64,000 bases of DNA from an uncultured Eubacteriales bacterium (GCA_902795265.1 CADBKM010000002.1:1-64000); one strand, 5' to 3'. Counted from the first letter of the stretch, positions 51,854-60,908 are shown. Made by a program: numbers and translations. The notes: generated from the letters alone by a model not told the origin.

Positions 51854-53314
51854 TTAATTATCTGCGAGGTTGAAGCCGTTCTTCATGTGCTTGCTCGATG
51901 TGTCAAGCACGCGGCCCAGTGCTGTGTCTGTTTCCTCTTTTGCCATTGCGCATAGCTTCTTATTGGCTTCCTCTGCGAGCGAGAAGTCGCCGGTCTCTTT
52001 CATGCGAGTGTCGTATTCTCTGATGATCTGCATTCCGCGGATATTCACGGCATCCTGATAGCGCTCTATATTCTGCACGCAGTCCGCGTAGTTCTTGTCG
52101 GCCATGGCGCCGAGAAGTCTGTCAGCCCAGTACAGGTTTTCGGTAGTTACATCGAGTGTCACCTTGCTCAGGTAAGCCGGCAGCTTCGCTACGTTTGTGT
52201 AGACCGGTACCCAGCATGAGAATGTCGTTGATCCGTAGCAGATCCATTCGATACCCTTTATTGCATCAGGAACTCCGCTTCTTATCTGGCATATCGAGGT
52301 GACGCCTGTGCGGTTGATGCCGATCGAGCGGTACTTTCCTCTCATGCCTGTATCGTGATTGATATACGGATCGTAAGGTGTTCCCTGGTAGTGACCCGAA
52401 AGCAGGTACTGCACGTCTTCGACAGTCACCTTGCGGTCAGGCACGATAGCCCATGGGATGTTGTCGCTCTCAGGGCCGAACTCGGCGTTTTCGCCGTCCC
52501 AGCTGTGGGAGTACGGAGCGAGGTAGCGCCCCATGAACCATGCTCTCGGTGTGTTGTAGATGTGGTCCATGTCTCTGCGCGAGCCGAAGATGTCTCTCGG
52601 GTTGGACTGACCGTTCTGATTAAGATCGAGGTCGTTGTCCCTGATGAACTCCCTGAGGTCGGCCGAACACATGTGAGCCTTCTGAGCGCCGAGCGCGTCG
52701 TCGAGATCGAAGCGGTCGGTGCCGAACTGGTTAGGATTGATCACGACAGAGTCTTCAGGTATAAGGCTTGCGATCCAGTGATGACCTCCGATAGTCTCGA
52801 GCCACCAGACCTCGTTCTCATCGTTGAAAGCGATACCGTTCGATTCATAGGTGCCGTATTCCTCGAGCAGAGAAGCCAGTCTCTTTACTCCCTCACGGGC
52901 GCTGCGGATGTACGGAAGCACCAGCACGACGATATCCTCTTCGCCTATTCCTCCCGGTATCTCTTTTGTGCGGCCCTTCGCCGGCTTGAGCTCTACGAGC
53001 GGGTCTGCTGTCAGTACGCGCGGATTCGTCGTTATAGTTTCCGTCGCGGTCATTCCGACGCCGGCTTCGTTGATACCGGTAGCCGCCCAGATGCCTTCTT
53101 TTGTATCGACGCTCGGGCTGGCGGTGTATCTCATCGGATCATCCGGCAGCTCTATCTCGACGTGCGAGATCTTGCTTTTATACTTGCGAGGCTGGTCTTT
53201 CGGCTCCACCACGATGGTCTTTTTAACATCGAAGTGACCGTCATCGGTCCTCGCGATCATTGTTGAATTATCATTACTAGCCTTTTTACCCACAAGCACT
53301 GTTGTGCACGACAT
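51854..53314 (-). CDS. C69-family dipeptidase (PepD-like)
   Basis: 486 aa N-terminal nucleophile hydrolase. The start MSCTTVLVG puts the nucleophile Cys at position 3, exposed after removal of the first residues. ARTDDGH and GINEAGVGMTATET match the family. It hydrolyses a broad range of dipeptides. An AGGAGG site lies eight bases before the ATG. It is bracketed by REP-like palindromes (51823-51850 and 53355-53380). Confidence 0.92.
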   Translation of the reverse strand: MSCTTVLVGKKASNDNSTMIARTDDGHFDVKKTIVVEPKDQPRKYKSKISHVEIELPDDPMRYTASPSVDTKEGIWAATGINEAGVGMTATETITTNPRVLTADPLVELKPAKGRTKEIPGGIGEEDIVVLVLPYIRSAREGVKRLASLLEEYGTYESNGIAFNDENEVWWLETIGGHHWIASLIPEDSVVINPNQFGTDRFDLDDALGAQKAHMCSADLREFIRDNDLDLNQNGQSNPRDIFGSRRDMDHIYNTPRAWFMGRYLAPYSHSWDGENAEFGPESDNIPWAIVPDRKVTVEDVQYLLSGHYQGTPYDPYINHDTGMRGKYRSIGINRTGVTSICQIRSGVPDAIKGIEWICYGSTTFSCWVPVYTNVAKLPAYLSKVTLDVTTENLYWADRLLGAMADKNYADCVQNIERYQDAVNIRGMQIIREYDTRMKETGDFSLAEEANKKLCAMAKEETDTALGRVLDTSSKHMKNGFNLADN

Positions 53315-53354
53315 TAACTTATACCTCCTGTGAAATAGTTTATTGTTTTATTCC

Positions 53355-53380
53355 TGAGTCAGGGTACGTCCACTGACTCA
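53355..53380. repeat. REP-like palindrome, copy 3 (inverted)
   Basis: TGAGTCAGGG, TACGTC, CACTGACTCA: the reverse complement of copy 1 with one mismatch. It is in the gap between the aldo-keto reductase and dipeptidase genes. Confidence 0.65.
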
Positions 53381-53384
53381 TTTT

Positions 53385-54536
53385 TTATTCGAATTTCTCA
53401 GCGACTTTCTTGAGAAGGTCTCTGATCTCAAGATGCTGAGGGCAGACCGCCTCGCACATTCCGCATTCGATGCAGGAGCTGGCCTTGCCGCTTCCCTCTT
53501 CAACGATCTTCTCATAGGTCGCCCAAGGATTGACCTTGCCGAAGAGCAGCATGCTGTTGTATGTAGAGAACATCGAAGGGATCTTTATTTCCATCGGGCA
53601 GTGGTTCTCCTCGATGCAGTATCTGCACTGTGTGCACGGGATAGCACCCATCGAAGCGAACACATCGGCGACCTTTCTGACCGCCTTGCGCTCTTTATCG
53701 CTGAGCGGCTCGAAGTCTCCGTCGCAGCAGCTGAACGTCTTGATGTTATCCTCCATCTGCCCCATGTCACTCATTCCGGAGAGCACCATCTCGATGCCAT
53801 CATGATCTGCAGCGAATCTGAGTGCGTAGCCCGCGTTGCTGTAGTCAGTCTCCGTCTCGGTCCTGAGATCGTAGAACACTTTCTGAGCAGCGTCCGGAAG
53901 ATTGACCAGATTGCCGCCTCTGACAGGCTCCATCACGAGCACCGGCTTGCCGTGTTTGCGGCAGACCTCGTATACCTTGCGGCTCTCGACTGAAACGCTG
54001 TCATAATCGAGATAGTTCAGCTGAATCTGCACTATTTCGATCTGTGGATACTCTGTAAGGATCTTATCGAGTACGACTGCCTTATCGTGGAAGGAAAGTC
54101 CGACGTGGCGCACCTTGCCCTCCGCTTTAAGAGCGAAGGCTGTCTCGTAAGCGCGGCACTGCTTGAAGAACTCGAAGTTCTTGGCGTTCTGCGCATGCAT
54201 CAGCAGAAAATCGAAGTATTCGACTCCGCAGGCCTCAAGCTGCGAATCGATGAGCGGTCTGATATCCTCTTCTGATTTGAAATACTCATCCGTCAGCTTG
54301 TCAGTCAGCACGTATTCGCTGCGGTCGTGTCTCGATGTGAGGCACTCTCTGACAGCGATCTCGCTGAGCCCGTCATGATAGCCGTGAGCGGTATCGAAGT
54401 AGTTGAACCCGCTCTCGATGAACCTGTCGACCATTGCGCAGACCTGCTCATTGTCGATCTTGCCGTCTTTCATCGGCAGTCTCATCATGCCGAACGCGAG
54501 GTGCTTTTTGTTTTCACTGAATGCTCTGTTTTTCAT
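53385..54536 (-). CDS. Aldo/keto reductase with C-terminal 4Fe-4S ferredoxin domain
   Basis: 383 aa. The N-terminal barrel has FGMMRLP, the catalytic Tyr region NYFDTAHGYHDG, LTDKL and LLMHAQNAKNF. Two Cys clusters follow (CTQCRYCIEENHCP and CIECGMCEAVCPQ), giving the fused ferredoxin-type domain common in anaerobes. An NAD(P)H or ferredoxin-linked carbonyl reductase is inferred; the substrate is not known. GGAAAG precedes the ATG. Confidence 0.9.
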   Translation of the reverse strand: MKNRAFSENKKHLAFGMMRLPMKDGKIDNEQVCAMVDRFIESGFNYFDTAHGYHDGLSEIAVRECLTSRHDRSEYVLTDKLTDEYFKSEEDIRPLIDSQLEACGVEYFDFLLMHAQNAKNFEFFKQCRAYETAFALKAEGKVRHVGLSFHDKAVVLDKILTEYPQIEIVQIQLNYLDYDSVSVESRKVYEVCRKHGKPVLVMEPVRGGNLVNLPDAAQKVFYDLRTETETDYSNAGYALRFAADHDGIEMVLSGMSDMGQMEDNIKTFSCCDGDFEPLSDKERKAVRKVADVFASMGAIPCTQCRYCIEENHCPMEIKIPSMFSTYNSMLLFGKVNPWATYEKIVEEGSGKASSCIECGMCEAVCPQHLEIRDLLKKVAEKFE

Positions 54537-54567
54537 ACTTTCCTACTCCCTTTTGTATATTTTATTT

Positions 54568-54735
54568 TTACATGCTGTAGTCAGCGCGGCGCACCAGATC
54601 GAGCTGCAGATCGCGGTTGAGCTGCTTAAACCAGATGCAGCGAAGCGGACAGCCTTTAAAAAAAACTGCCGTGCGGATGCCCGGCCCGTCGTCGAGTGAA
54701 TTGCCTTTAAGTTCAAGCACGAGAGGCTGTTTCAT
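54568..54735 (-). pseudogene. Truncated glycyl-radical-enzyme activase (PflA-like) remnant
   Basis: 55 codons from ATG to TAA. The first 35 residues match the N-terminus of radical SAM activases (KGNSLDDGPGIRTAVFFKGC, then PLRCIW), including the first two cluster cysteines. The third, expected as WC after LRC-x, is Phe (CIWF). The rest (KQLNRDLQLDLVRRADYSM) is unrelated and no continuation is seen in other frames. It has a GGAG site nine bases upstream and lies just after the cit operon terminator. It is either a decayed gene or a very small diverged protein; no glycyl radical enzyme gene is nearby. Confidence 0.7.
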
Positions 54736-54751
54736 ATGGTAATTTCTCCAT

Positions 54752-54798
54752 AAAAAATAAGGGCTGTGTATATGTTTAAATTATAATACACTGCCCTT
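54752..54798 (-). terminator. Terminator of the acn-cit-icd operon
   Basis: On the minus strand AAGGGC and GTGTAT pair with ATACAC and GCCCTT (one unpaired base on each side, loop of about 14) and are followed by ATTTTTTATGG. It starts 15 nt past the citXG stop. Confidence 0.85.
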
Positions 54799-54812
54799 TT
54801 TTCAACAAGAAT

Positions 54813-56111
54813 TTAACGCCCGGCGGGCCTGAGTTTGAGCCATCGGTCAAGCAAAAATGCAAGCGCGAGCATGTCCGCGCTGCCGCCCGGCGAGAGGCCT
54901 TTTTTTATCAGGTCGGCATCGAGCTGCTGCAGCGCGCCCAGGCGCTTCTCCTCTGGCATCGCAGCTATGCGGGCCGCTTCTGCTCTTACATATTCGAGGC
55001 CTTCGCGGCCCCCGCGGTGAAGCAGATTGGTATCCTCAAGTACGGCCATGCTGTCGCATAGCGCCAGGGCGCCCGGCGATCCGCAGCCTTCTTCCATGTA
55101 TTTTGCGAGCCTCTCCATGCAGTACCGTGCACCGCGGAATCCTCCGGCTGCCTCGCCGGTGGCTCCCTTCGCGCCATACTCCTTATACGCTGCTCCGCCG
55201 TTGGTCTGCGGGTCAGACCCCGCCATTTTCAGCTGTATTTCCGCATCTTCCCTTGCCAGTACCGCTGCATGCTCAGTACACGATCCACCTTCTCTCAGGC
55301 ATCTGCCCATTCCGGCCAGCAGAAGCCCCATCGAGTAGACGAGTCCCTTGTGAGTATTCACTCCGCCTGTGGCAGCGAACATCTCCTGTTCAGCCGCCTT
55401 TCCTCGGCTACGGAGCTCAGCCATGCCGCATCCTCCCATTCCGAGCCGCGCGGCATCCTCGAAGTACGGCAGCAGAGCCTCCGCACTCTTTTCAAACAAA
55501 TGAGCATCCATGTCCGGGTGCGATCCGTTATTGTTCAGATCCACAAGCCCCGGTTTCGGGGTCGTATAGAGCTCGTCGAGCAGGGAATCACAGGCGGCTT
55601 TTGCAAGCTTCTTTGCGCAGAAATCCGCAAGCAGCCTGCCGGTCTCATGCTTTATCTGATCAAGCCCGTGCCTTCTGCTTCTGGCGCATTCCGCGGCAGG
55701 CCTGTCGCAAATGAGGCAGCGTCTCGCCTCAGCCCTCGACAGCTTCTGCCCGCCCGGCACTATTACATCAAAGTCATACAGCCTTGCCGCGGGGAAAGCG
55801 CCCTCGAGCCCTTCAAGCACAGGCTTCACCTTCGCTCCCTCTTCACCGAGCAGCCAGAACGCCTCGCTCCCTGTGTTCTCATCGATAAAGAATCTATCCT
55901 TAATCTCAAAGCCCTGCGACTCAAGCGCCTTAACGCCCTCATCAAAAAGCATGCGGGTCATCGGCGTGCGCTTTACGTCTCCCGCAATATTGAGCGTAAG
56001 GCACACGAGGCAATCACCCGCGTCCGAGTTCTGAAGCATCTTATTCTGCACGGCCGCGCGCCTCTCGCGGGCCTGCAGCACATCTTCAAGCTCTACTTTG
56101 TATAACTGCAT
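54813..56111 (-). CDS. citXG: CitX-CitG fusion: citrate lyase prosthetic-group synthesis and transfer
   Basis: 432 aa bifunctional protein. The CitX part (about 1-170) attaches the phosphoribosyl-dephospho-CoA group to apo-CitD; DFDVIVPGGQKLSRAEARRC fits its motif. The CitG part (about 175-432) makes that group from ATP and dephospho-CoA; TTPKPGLVDLNNNGSHPDMD is its signature. GGAGAG lies five bases before the ATG, inside the last codons of citC, overlapping by 26 bases. Last gene of the operon, downstream of citC. Confidence 0.92.
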   Translation of the reverse strand: MQLYKVELEDVLQARERRAAVQNKMLQNSDAGDCLVCLTLNIAGDVKRTPMTRMLFDEGVKALESQGFEIKDRFFIDENTGSEAFWLLGEEGAKVKPVLEGLEGAFPAARLYDFDVIVPGGQKLSRAEARRCLICDRPAAECARSRRHGLDQIKHETGRLLADFCAKKLAKAACDSLLDELYTTPKPGLVDLNNNGSHPDMDAHLFEKSAEALLPYFEDAARLGMGGCGMAELRSRGKAAEQEMFAATGGVNTHKGLVYSMGLLLAGMGRCLREGGSCTEHAAVLAREDAEIQLKMAGSDPQTNGGAAYKEYGAKGATGEAAGGFRGARYCMERLAKYMEEGCGSPGALALCDSMAVLEDTNLLHRGGREGLEYVRAEAARIAAMPEEKRLGALQQLDADLIKKGLSPGGSADMLALAFLLDRWLKLRPAGR

Positions 56112-57051
56112 ATGTACTCTCCGGTACAAGCTCCTTTGTCTTCTCAGATTCGCCGTCTCTGATAAGCTCCCTCACCTTTCCGGCGCTTATCTCCGACAGC
56201 CTCGGTATCTCTTCAAAACTGATGCCGTGCTCCGGCAGCAGCTCCTTCATCCTCTCATTGTACGCCCTCGTCACCGGCGAGAAAGGCTCCTCGCCCGCAA
56301 AGCGCCTGCTTATGCCGAGCGCCGGAGCGATCTTCCTGCAGAACAGGTCGAGATCGAGATCGGACTTCACCAAATCGGCCCTCGACTCATCCCTGACAAA
56401 ATACGCCGGGAAAGTCGCGCGCGATATTAGGTACATGTCGCTCTCAAACACGTGGCAATTCAGTATGTCCGCCGTGCCTTTTCTGATCATCTCAAGCCGC
56501 TCCTCAGGGCTGAACATCGAGCCCTTTTCGGATACCGCGAACACGTACAGATTGTCGCAGTGAGCCGCTGCGTATTCTATCAGATGGCGGTGCCCCAGCG
56601 TGAACGGGTCACAGTTGCATACGACCGCTCCGCACACGCCTTCATATTTAGGGATAGACTCGAGGAAGCTCTCTATGCCTCCCCGCCTGTTCTCAAGAAG
56701 CACGGCCTCCGCCGTCTCCGCGATCGCATGGAAGCCCATCGACACGAACATCTTCAGATTGTCAGGCTTGGTACAAAGAAACAACCTGTGCACACCCCTT
56801 GCCGCCGCTTCACTTATAAGCGCAGAAAGGACTGAAGCCATAAGCCCCAGTCCTTCGTGATCCGTATCAACCGCCAATTGTTTTATAGTGTGCCCCGCCA
56901 GAGCGCCGCAGGCGACCAGGCGGTCGTCCTCCGTCATGAGCGCGACAACATCTGCGTCGCCCTCATCACGGAGCCCGCAAAGCTCCAGCAGCTCCAAATA
57001 TTCCTTATTCTGCCCACCCGGCAGCGGCGTCTGACAGATCGAAATACCCAT
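56086..57051 (-). CDS. citC: [Citrate (pro-3S)-lyase] ligase
   Basis: 321 aa. An N-terminal GNAT-like part (about 1-115) is followed by a nucleotidyltransferase with NCDPFTLGHRHLI near 146, holding the HxGH-like ATP site. It acetylates the thiol of the CitD prosthetic group, switching citrate lyase on with acetate and ATP. It starts 13 nt after icd with no good ribosome site, so it is probably coupled to icd. Confidence 0.93.
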   Translation of the reverse strand: MGISICQTPLPGGQNKEYLELLELCGLRDEGDADVVALMTEDDRLVACGALAGHTIKQLAVDTDHEGLGLMASVLSALISEAAARGVHRLFLCTKPDNLKMFVSMGFHAIAETAEAVLLENRRGGIESFLESIPKYEGVCGAVVCNCDPFTLGHRHLIEYAAAHCDNLYVFAVSEKGSMFSPEERLEMIRKGTADILNCHVFESDMYLISRATFPAYFVRDESRADLVKSDLDLDLFCRKIAPALGISRRFAGEEPFSPVTRAYNERMKELLPEHGISFEEIPRLSEISAGKVRELIRDGESEKTKELVPESTYAVIQSRA

Positions 57052-57064
57052 AAACCGCAGCTTT

Positions 57065-58273
57065 CTAGAACTTTGCCTCGAGGCGCTTACGGATCTCTGC
57101 GATGAAGTCCTTTGTGAGGACAGCCTTCGCTTCCATGCCGTCCACGAGTCCGACGAGGTCCTTTGTCATGATGCCGTCGTTGAGAGTCTCGATGCAGGCT
57201 TCTTCGAGCTTGTCGCCGAAAGCCTGAAGATCTTCAAGGCCGTCCATCTCGCCGCGCTTTCTGAGAGCGCCGCTCCATGCGAAGATCGTAGCCATCGGGT
57301 TGGTCGAAGTTTCCTCGCCGTTGAGGTACTTGTAGTAGTGGCGTGTGACTGTTCCGTGAGCAGCTTCGTACTCGAAATTGCCGTCAGGGCTGCAGAGCAC
57401 CGAAGTCATCATGGCAAGCGAGCCGAATGCTGTGGATACCATGTCGCTCATTACGTCTCCGTCGTAGTTCTTGAGAGCCCAGATGAAGCCTCCCTCGCTG
57501 CGGATAACGCGCGCGATGGCGTCGTCAATCAGCGTGTAGAAGTATGTGAGGCCGAGACGCTCAAACTCCTCCTTGTAGCACTCGTCGTAGAGCTTCTGGA
57601 AGACGTCGCGGAAGTGCATGTCGTACTTCTTCGAAATGGTGTCCTTAGCGGAGAACCAGAGATCCTGCTTTGTCTCGATAGCGTATTTGAAGCAGGAGTG
57701 AGCAAAGGACTCGATCGATGTGTCCTTGTTGTAAATGCTCTGAAGGATGCCCGGGCACTCGAAGTCGTATACTGTCTCGCGGTACTCAGCACCGTTCTCT
57801 CCCGTGAACACGAGCTCAGCCTTGCCCTTTTCAGGCACGCGGTACTCAGTGCCTCTGTACAGGTCGCCGTACGCGTGACGGGCTACGGTGATAGGCTTCT
57901 TCCAGTTGCGTACCACCGGCTTGATTCCGTCGATCGTGATAGGAGCGCGGAATACAGTTCCGTCGAGTATCGCTCTGATAGTTCCGTTCGGGCTCTTCCA
58001 CATCTCGTGCAGGTTGTACTCAGTCATGCGCTGCGCGTTAGGTGTGATAGTCGCGCACTTTACTCCGACGCCAAGTCTCTTTATAGCCTCTCCGGCATCC
58101 CTGGTGATCTGGTCACTGGTCTCATCCCTTACAGGAAGGCCGAGGTCGTAGTACTCAGTCTTGAGGTCGACGAAAGGAAGAATGAGTTCATCCTTGATCA
58201 TCTTCCAGAGTATTCTTGTCATCTCATCGCCGTCCATCTCGACGAGAGGAGTAGTCATCCTTATCTTGTCCAT
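57065..58273 (-). CDS. icd: NADP-dependent isocitrate dehydrogenase
   Basis: 402 aa of the eukaryote-like dimeric group (start MTTPLVEMDGDEMTRILW). Seen: TPNAQRMTEYNLHEMWKSPNGTIR with the substrate Ser, KNYDGDVMSD with the metal Asp, and ECEAAHGTVTRHYY-type sequence near 310. It interconverts isocitrate and 2-oxoglutarate. AAAGGA precedes the ATG. A structured RNA element lies between it and citF. With Re-citrate synthase and aconitase it completes the route to 2-oxoglutarate. Confidence 0.95.
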   Translation of the reverse strand: MDKIRMTTPLVEMDGDEMTRILWKMIKDELILPFVDLKTEYYDLGLPVRDETSDQITRDAGEAIKRLGVGVKCATITPNAQRMTEYNLHEMWKSPNGTIRAILDGTVFRAPITIDGIKPVVRNWKKPITVARHAYGDLYRGTEYRVPEKGKAELVFTGENGAEYRETVYDFECPGILQSIYNKDTSIESFAHSCFKYAIETKQDLWFSAKDTISKKYDMHFRDVFQKLYDECYKEEFERLGLTYFYTLIDDAIARVIRSEGGFIWALKNYDGDVMSDMVSTAFGSLAMMTSVLCSPDGNFEYEAAHGTVTRHYYKYLNGEETSTNPMATIFAWSGALRKRGEMDGLEDLQAFGDKLEEACIETLNDGIMTKDLVGLVDGMEAKAVLTKDFIAEIRKRLEAKF

Positions 58274-58309
58274 ATGTATCCTTTCTCGGTATATTAAACT
58301 GGCTAATGC

Positions 58310-58447
58310 CTGAAAGTATGCGCCCGTCGAGTACGGCTCTCGCCTCATTGCGGTTTAACGCAGCGGTACTAAGCTCTGTCTGCGCCTTCGGCTTGCCAGT
58401 CGCTAAGTACCGGCTACCGCAAAGCCTCTCCTGCCGCATTCTTTCAG
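58310..58447 (-). ncRNA. Candidate structured RNA, copy 2 (between citF and icd)
   Basis: On the minus strand the closing helix is CTGAAAGaATGCG with CGCATaCTTTCAG, the second helix TTGCGGT with ACCGCAA, and the third CGGTACT with AGTACCG, tipped by a GCC-GAA-GGC hairpin. The core segments ACTTAGCGACTGGCAAGCC, GGCGCAGACAGAGCTTAGT and GCGAGAGC are the same as in copy 1 at 33040-33182. The two outer helices have other sequences yet still pair. It occupies most of the 180-nt citF-icd gap, ending 36 nt before the icd start. Confidence 0.6.
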
Positions 58448-58453
58448 CCAATA

Positions 58454-60004
58454 TTACACTTCTTTAATTTGCCTTACAACATCCATGATGGTTCCGTCTC
58501 GGGCTTCGATTATGCCTACGACTCTGTCTCCGAACTCTACCTTATCCGGCTCGCCTACTATGCTGTATGCGATGTCGCGGAGTTCTTCGATCGTCTTGAG
58601 CGGCACGCAGTCGGCTTCTTTCAGTGCCTCCAGAATATCCTGTCTGGCAGGATTCACGGCGACTCCGTAGTCGGTGACCACGACATCGATGCTCTCTCCC
58701 GGTGTCGTAACTGTTGTTACATCGGTGCATATCGCAGGTATCCTTCCCTGAAGCAGCGGGCATATGACGATGGCGCACTTCGCGCCCTGAGCCGTGTCAG
58801 GGTGTCCGCCCTGAGCGCCGGTTATCATGCCGTCAGAACCTACAACTACATTGCAGTTGAAGTGCACGTCCACCTCGAGCGAGGCGAGCACCACGTAGTC
58901 GAGCTTGTTGACTACAGCGCCCTTATTGAGCGGATTCGCATATACAGCCGCAGGTATTCTGTGGTGATTTACGTTCTTGAGGCTTCGTACAGCATCGAGG
59001 TCGAAGTCCTGCACGTCGAGCATTACATCTGCCATACCGTCTTCGAGGAGCTGGCACATTGCCTTCGTGAGGCCGCCGACTCCGAATCCCATGTGTATAT
59101 TGCGTTCCCTCATTATCTCTGCGAGGTACTGAGTGGAAGCTATCGATGCGCCGCCTACTCCCGTCTGATACGAGAATCCGTCCTTGAACCAAGGTGTGTT
59201 TACCACAACGTCGGTGCAGTACTGAGCCATGAGCAGCTTTCTCTGGTCGGTGGTCGGCTTGGCCGCGCCTGTCGCGATCTTTGAAGGGATACCGATCTCA
59301 TCCACAACGCACACGTAGTCTACTTTCGTCTGCGAGATGTGCGCCGGGAAGTTCGGGTAAGGCACCAGGCAGTCAGTGATGGCCACGCAGTAGTCCGCAT
59401 GATTTCCGTCTACGATAGCGTAGCTCAGTACGCCGCAGTCAGCCTTGCCGCCGATACCTCTCAGGTTACCGTAATCATCCGCTGTAGGGGCTCCGATGAA
59501 AGCGATGTCGATGTGGCTCTCGCCTGTAGCTATCGACCTTACACGTCCGCCGTGCGAACGCATTATAGCAAGGCCTTTAAGCTTTCCGTTCGATATGGCT
59601 TCACCGATGGCGCCTCTTACGCCAGATGACTCGATGTCCGTGATAGTGCCGTCTTCGATCATAGGCACCAGCGCACTGTGCGCCTTGCCCAGTGAAGACG
59701 CGCATATTCTTATGTTTTTAAGACCCATCTCGTGGATCTCTTTCATTACCATGTTGACGATAAGGTCGCCCTCACGGAAGTGGTGGTGGAACGATACGGT
59801 CATTCCGTCGTGCGCGCCGCACTTCTCGAGCGCTTCCCTTATATTCGCAACGAGCTTGGATTTCTCGTTGTTCATTACCGGACGGATCGTCGGCCCGTGC
59901 AGTGTGAGCGGCTTGTCGTCACGGTATAAATTGCCCTGAAAAGGCTCCTTTCCGGTGATCTCGATTATTTCTTCCGGGATATCTCTTCCTACTGCGTTTA
60001 TCAT
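58454..60004 (-). CDS. citF: Citrate lyase alpha subunit (citrate:acetyl-ACP transferase)
   Basis: 516 aa. Signature segments: GHPDTAQGAKCAIV, VTDYGVAVNPAR and SFHHHFREGD. It swaps acetyl for citryl on the CitD carrier. GGGGGA precedes the ATG, which lies one base after citE. It is the last of the three lyase subunits in citD-citE-citF order. Confidence 0.95.
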   Translation of the reverse strand: MINAVGRDIPEEIIEITGKEPFQGNLYRDDKPLTLHGPTIRPVMNNEKSKLVANIREALEKCGAHDGMTVSFHHHFREGDLIVNMVMKEIHEMGLKNIRICASSLGKAHSALVPMIEDGTITDIESSGVRGAIGEAISNGKLKGLAIMRSHGGRVRSIATGESHIDIAFIGAPTADDYGNLRGIGGKADCGVLSYAIVDGNHADYCVAITDCLVPYPNFPAHISQTKVDYVCVVDEIGIPSKIATGAAKPTTDQRKLLMAQYCTDVVVNTPWFKDGFSYQTGVGGASIASTQYLAEIMRERNIHMGFGVGGLTKAMCQLLEDGMADVMLDVQDFDLDAVRSLKNVNHHRIPAAVYANPLNKGAVVNKLDYVVLASLEVDVHFNCNVVVGSDGMITGAQGGHPDTAQGAKCAIVICPLLQGRIPAICTDVTTVTTPGESIDVVVTDYGVAVNPARQDILEALKEADCVPLKTIEELRDIAYSIVGEPDKVEFGDRVVGIIEARDGTIMDVVRQIKEV

Positions 60005-60005
60005 C

Positions 60006-60908
60006 TTACAGATCCCCCTTATATACACCTGACGCCTTGGCCAGAGCTATGGTTCTCTTAGCGCCGTCATAGAAAGCGATATCTATCATCTTGCCGTCGA
60101 CCGTGAACACGCCTATGCCCTTTGCCCTCTTGTCTTCGATCTCTCTGACGACCTTCTCGGCATAGACTATGTCTTTCTGCTTCGGCGTGTATATCTCGTG
60201 CACCACAGGGATCTGCCTCGGATTTACTATAGACTTGCCGTCGAATCCCATCGCGTGGATGGTCTCAACTTCTTTTCTGAAGCCTTCCATGTCGTCGAGG
60301 TTGGTCCATACAGTGTCGAAGCACTGCACCTTGGCTGCCCTGGCAGCTATGATCATATGCTGCCTTGCGCCCATGAACTCAACGCCTGTGCCCGAAATAG
60401 GCACCTGCAGGTCTCTCGAAAAATCTCCGCCCGAAAGCGCGATGCCGAAGAGTCTCTCTGAAGAGTCGCATATGCTCATCGCGTTGATGACTCCCCTTGC
60501 GGATTCGAGCGCAGCCATGATGAGCACGCTTCCGACAGGCCTTCTGAATTCTCTCTCAGCCTCGGCGATCGCGTATTCTACTGTGCGCACATCATCGGCA
60601 GTTTCTGTTTTAGGGATGCGGATGGAATCGCAGCCTCCCGCAACGGCACATCTTACGTCTTCGCGCCAGAGGTCTGTATCGAGACCGTTGATGCGGACTA
60701 CTCTCTCAACGCCCCTGTAATCGATCTCCTGGAGCGCGTGATAAAGCGAATAGCGTGCCGCGTCCTTTTCTCTCTCGGCGACAGCGTCCTCGAGGTCGAG
60801 CATGATCGAATCCGGTTTATATACATAAGGATCCTTGATAAGGCTCGGTTTCTGGCAGTTCAGAAACATCATTGTGCGGCGAAGGCGGTATTTATCAGGA
60901 TGACTCAT
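60006..60908 (-). CDS. citE: Citrate lyase beta subunit (citryl-ACP lyase)
   Basis: 300 aa HpcH/HpaI-type barrel. Seen: MLDLEDAVAEREKD, a metal-binding Glu in LESARGVINA, and the GTGVEFMGARQ and GFDGKSIVNPRQI segments. It splits citryl-ACP to oxaloacetate and acetyl-ACP. The ATG overlaps the citD stop (ATGA). Confidence 0.95.
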   Translation of the reverse strand: MSHPDKYRLRRTMMFLNCQKPSLIKDPYVYKPDSIMLDLEDAVAEREKDAARYSLYHALQEIDYRGVERVVRINGLDTDLWREDVRCAVAGGCDSIRIPKTETADDVRTVEYAIAEAEREFRRPVGSVLIMAALESARGVINAMSICDSSERLFGIALSGGDFSRDLQVPISGTGVEFMGARQHMIIAARAAKVQCFDTVWTNLDDMEGFRKEVETIHAMGFDGKSIVNPRQIPVVHEIYTPKQKDIVYAEKVVREIEDKRAKGIGVFTVDGKMIDIAFYDGAKRTIALAKASGVYKGDL

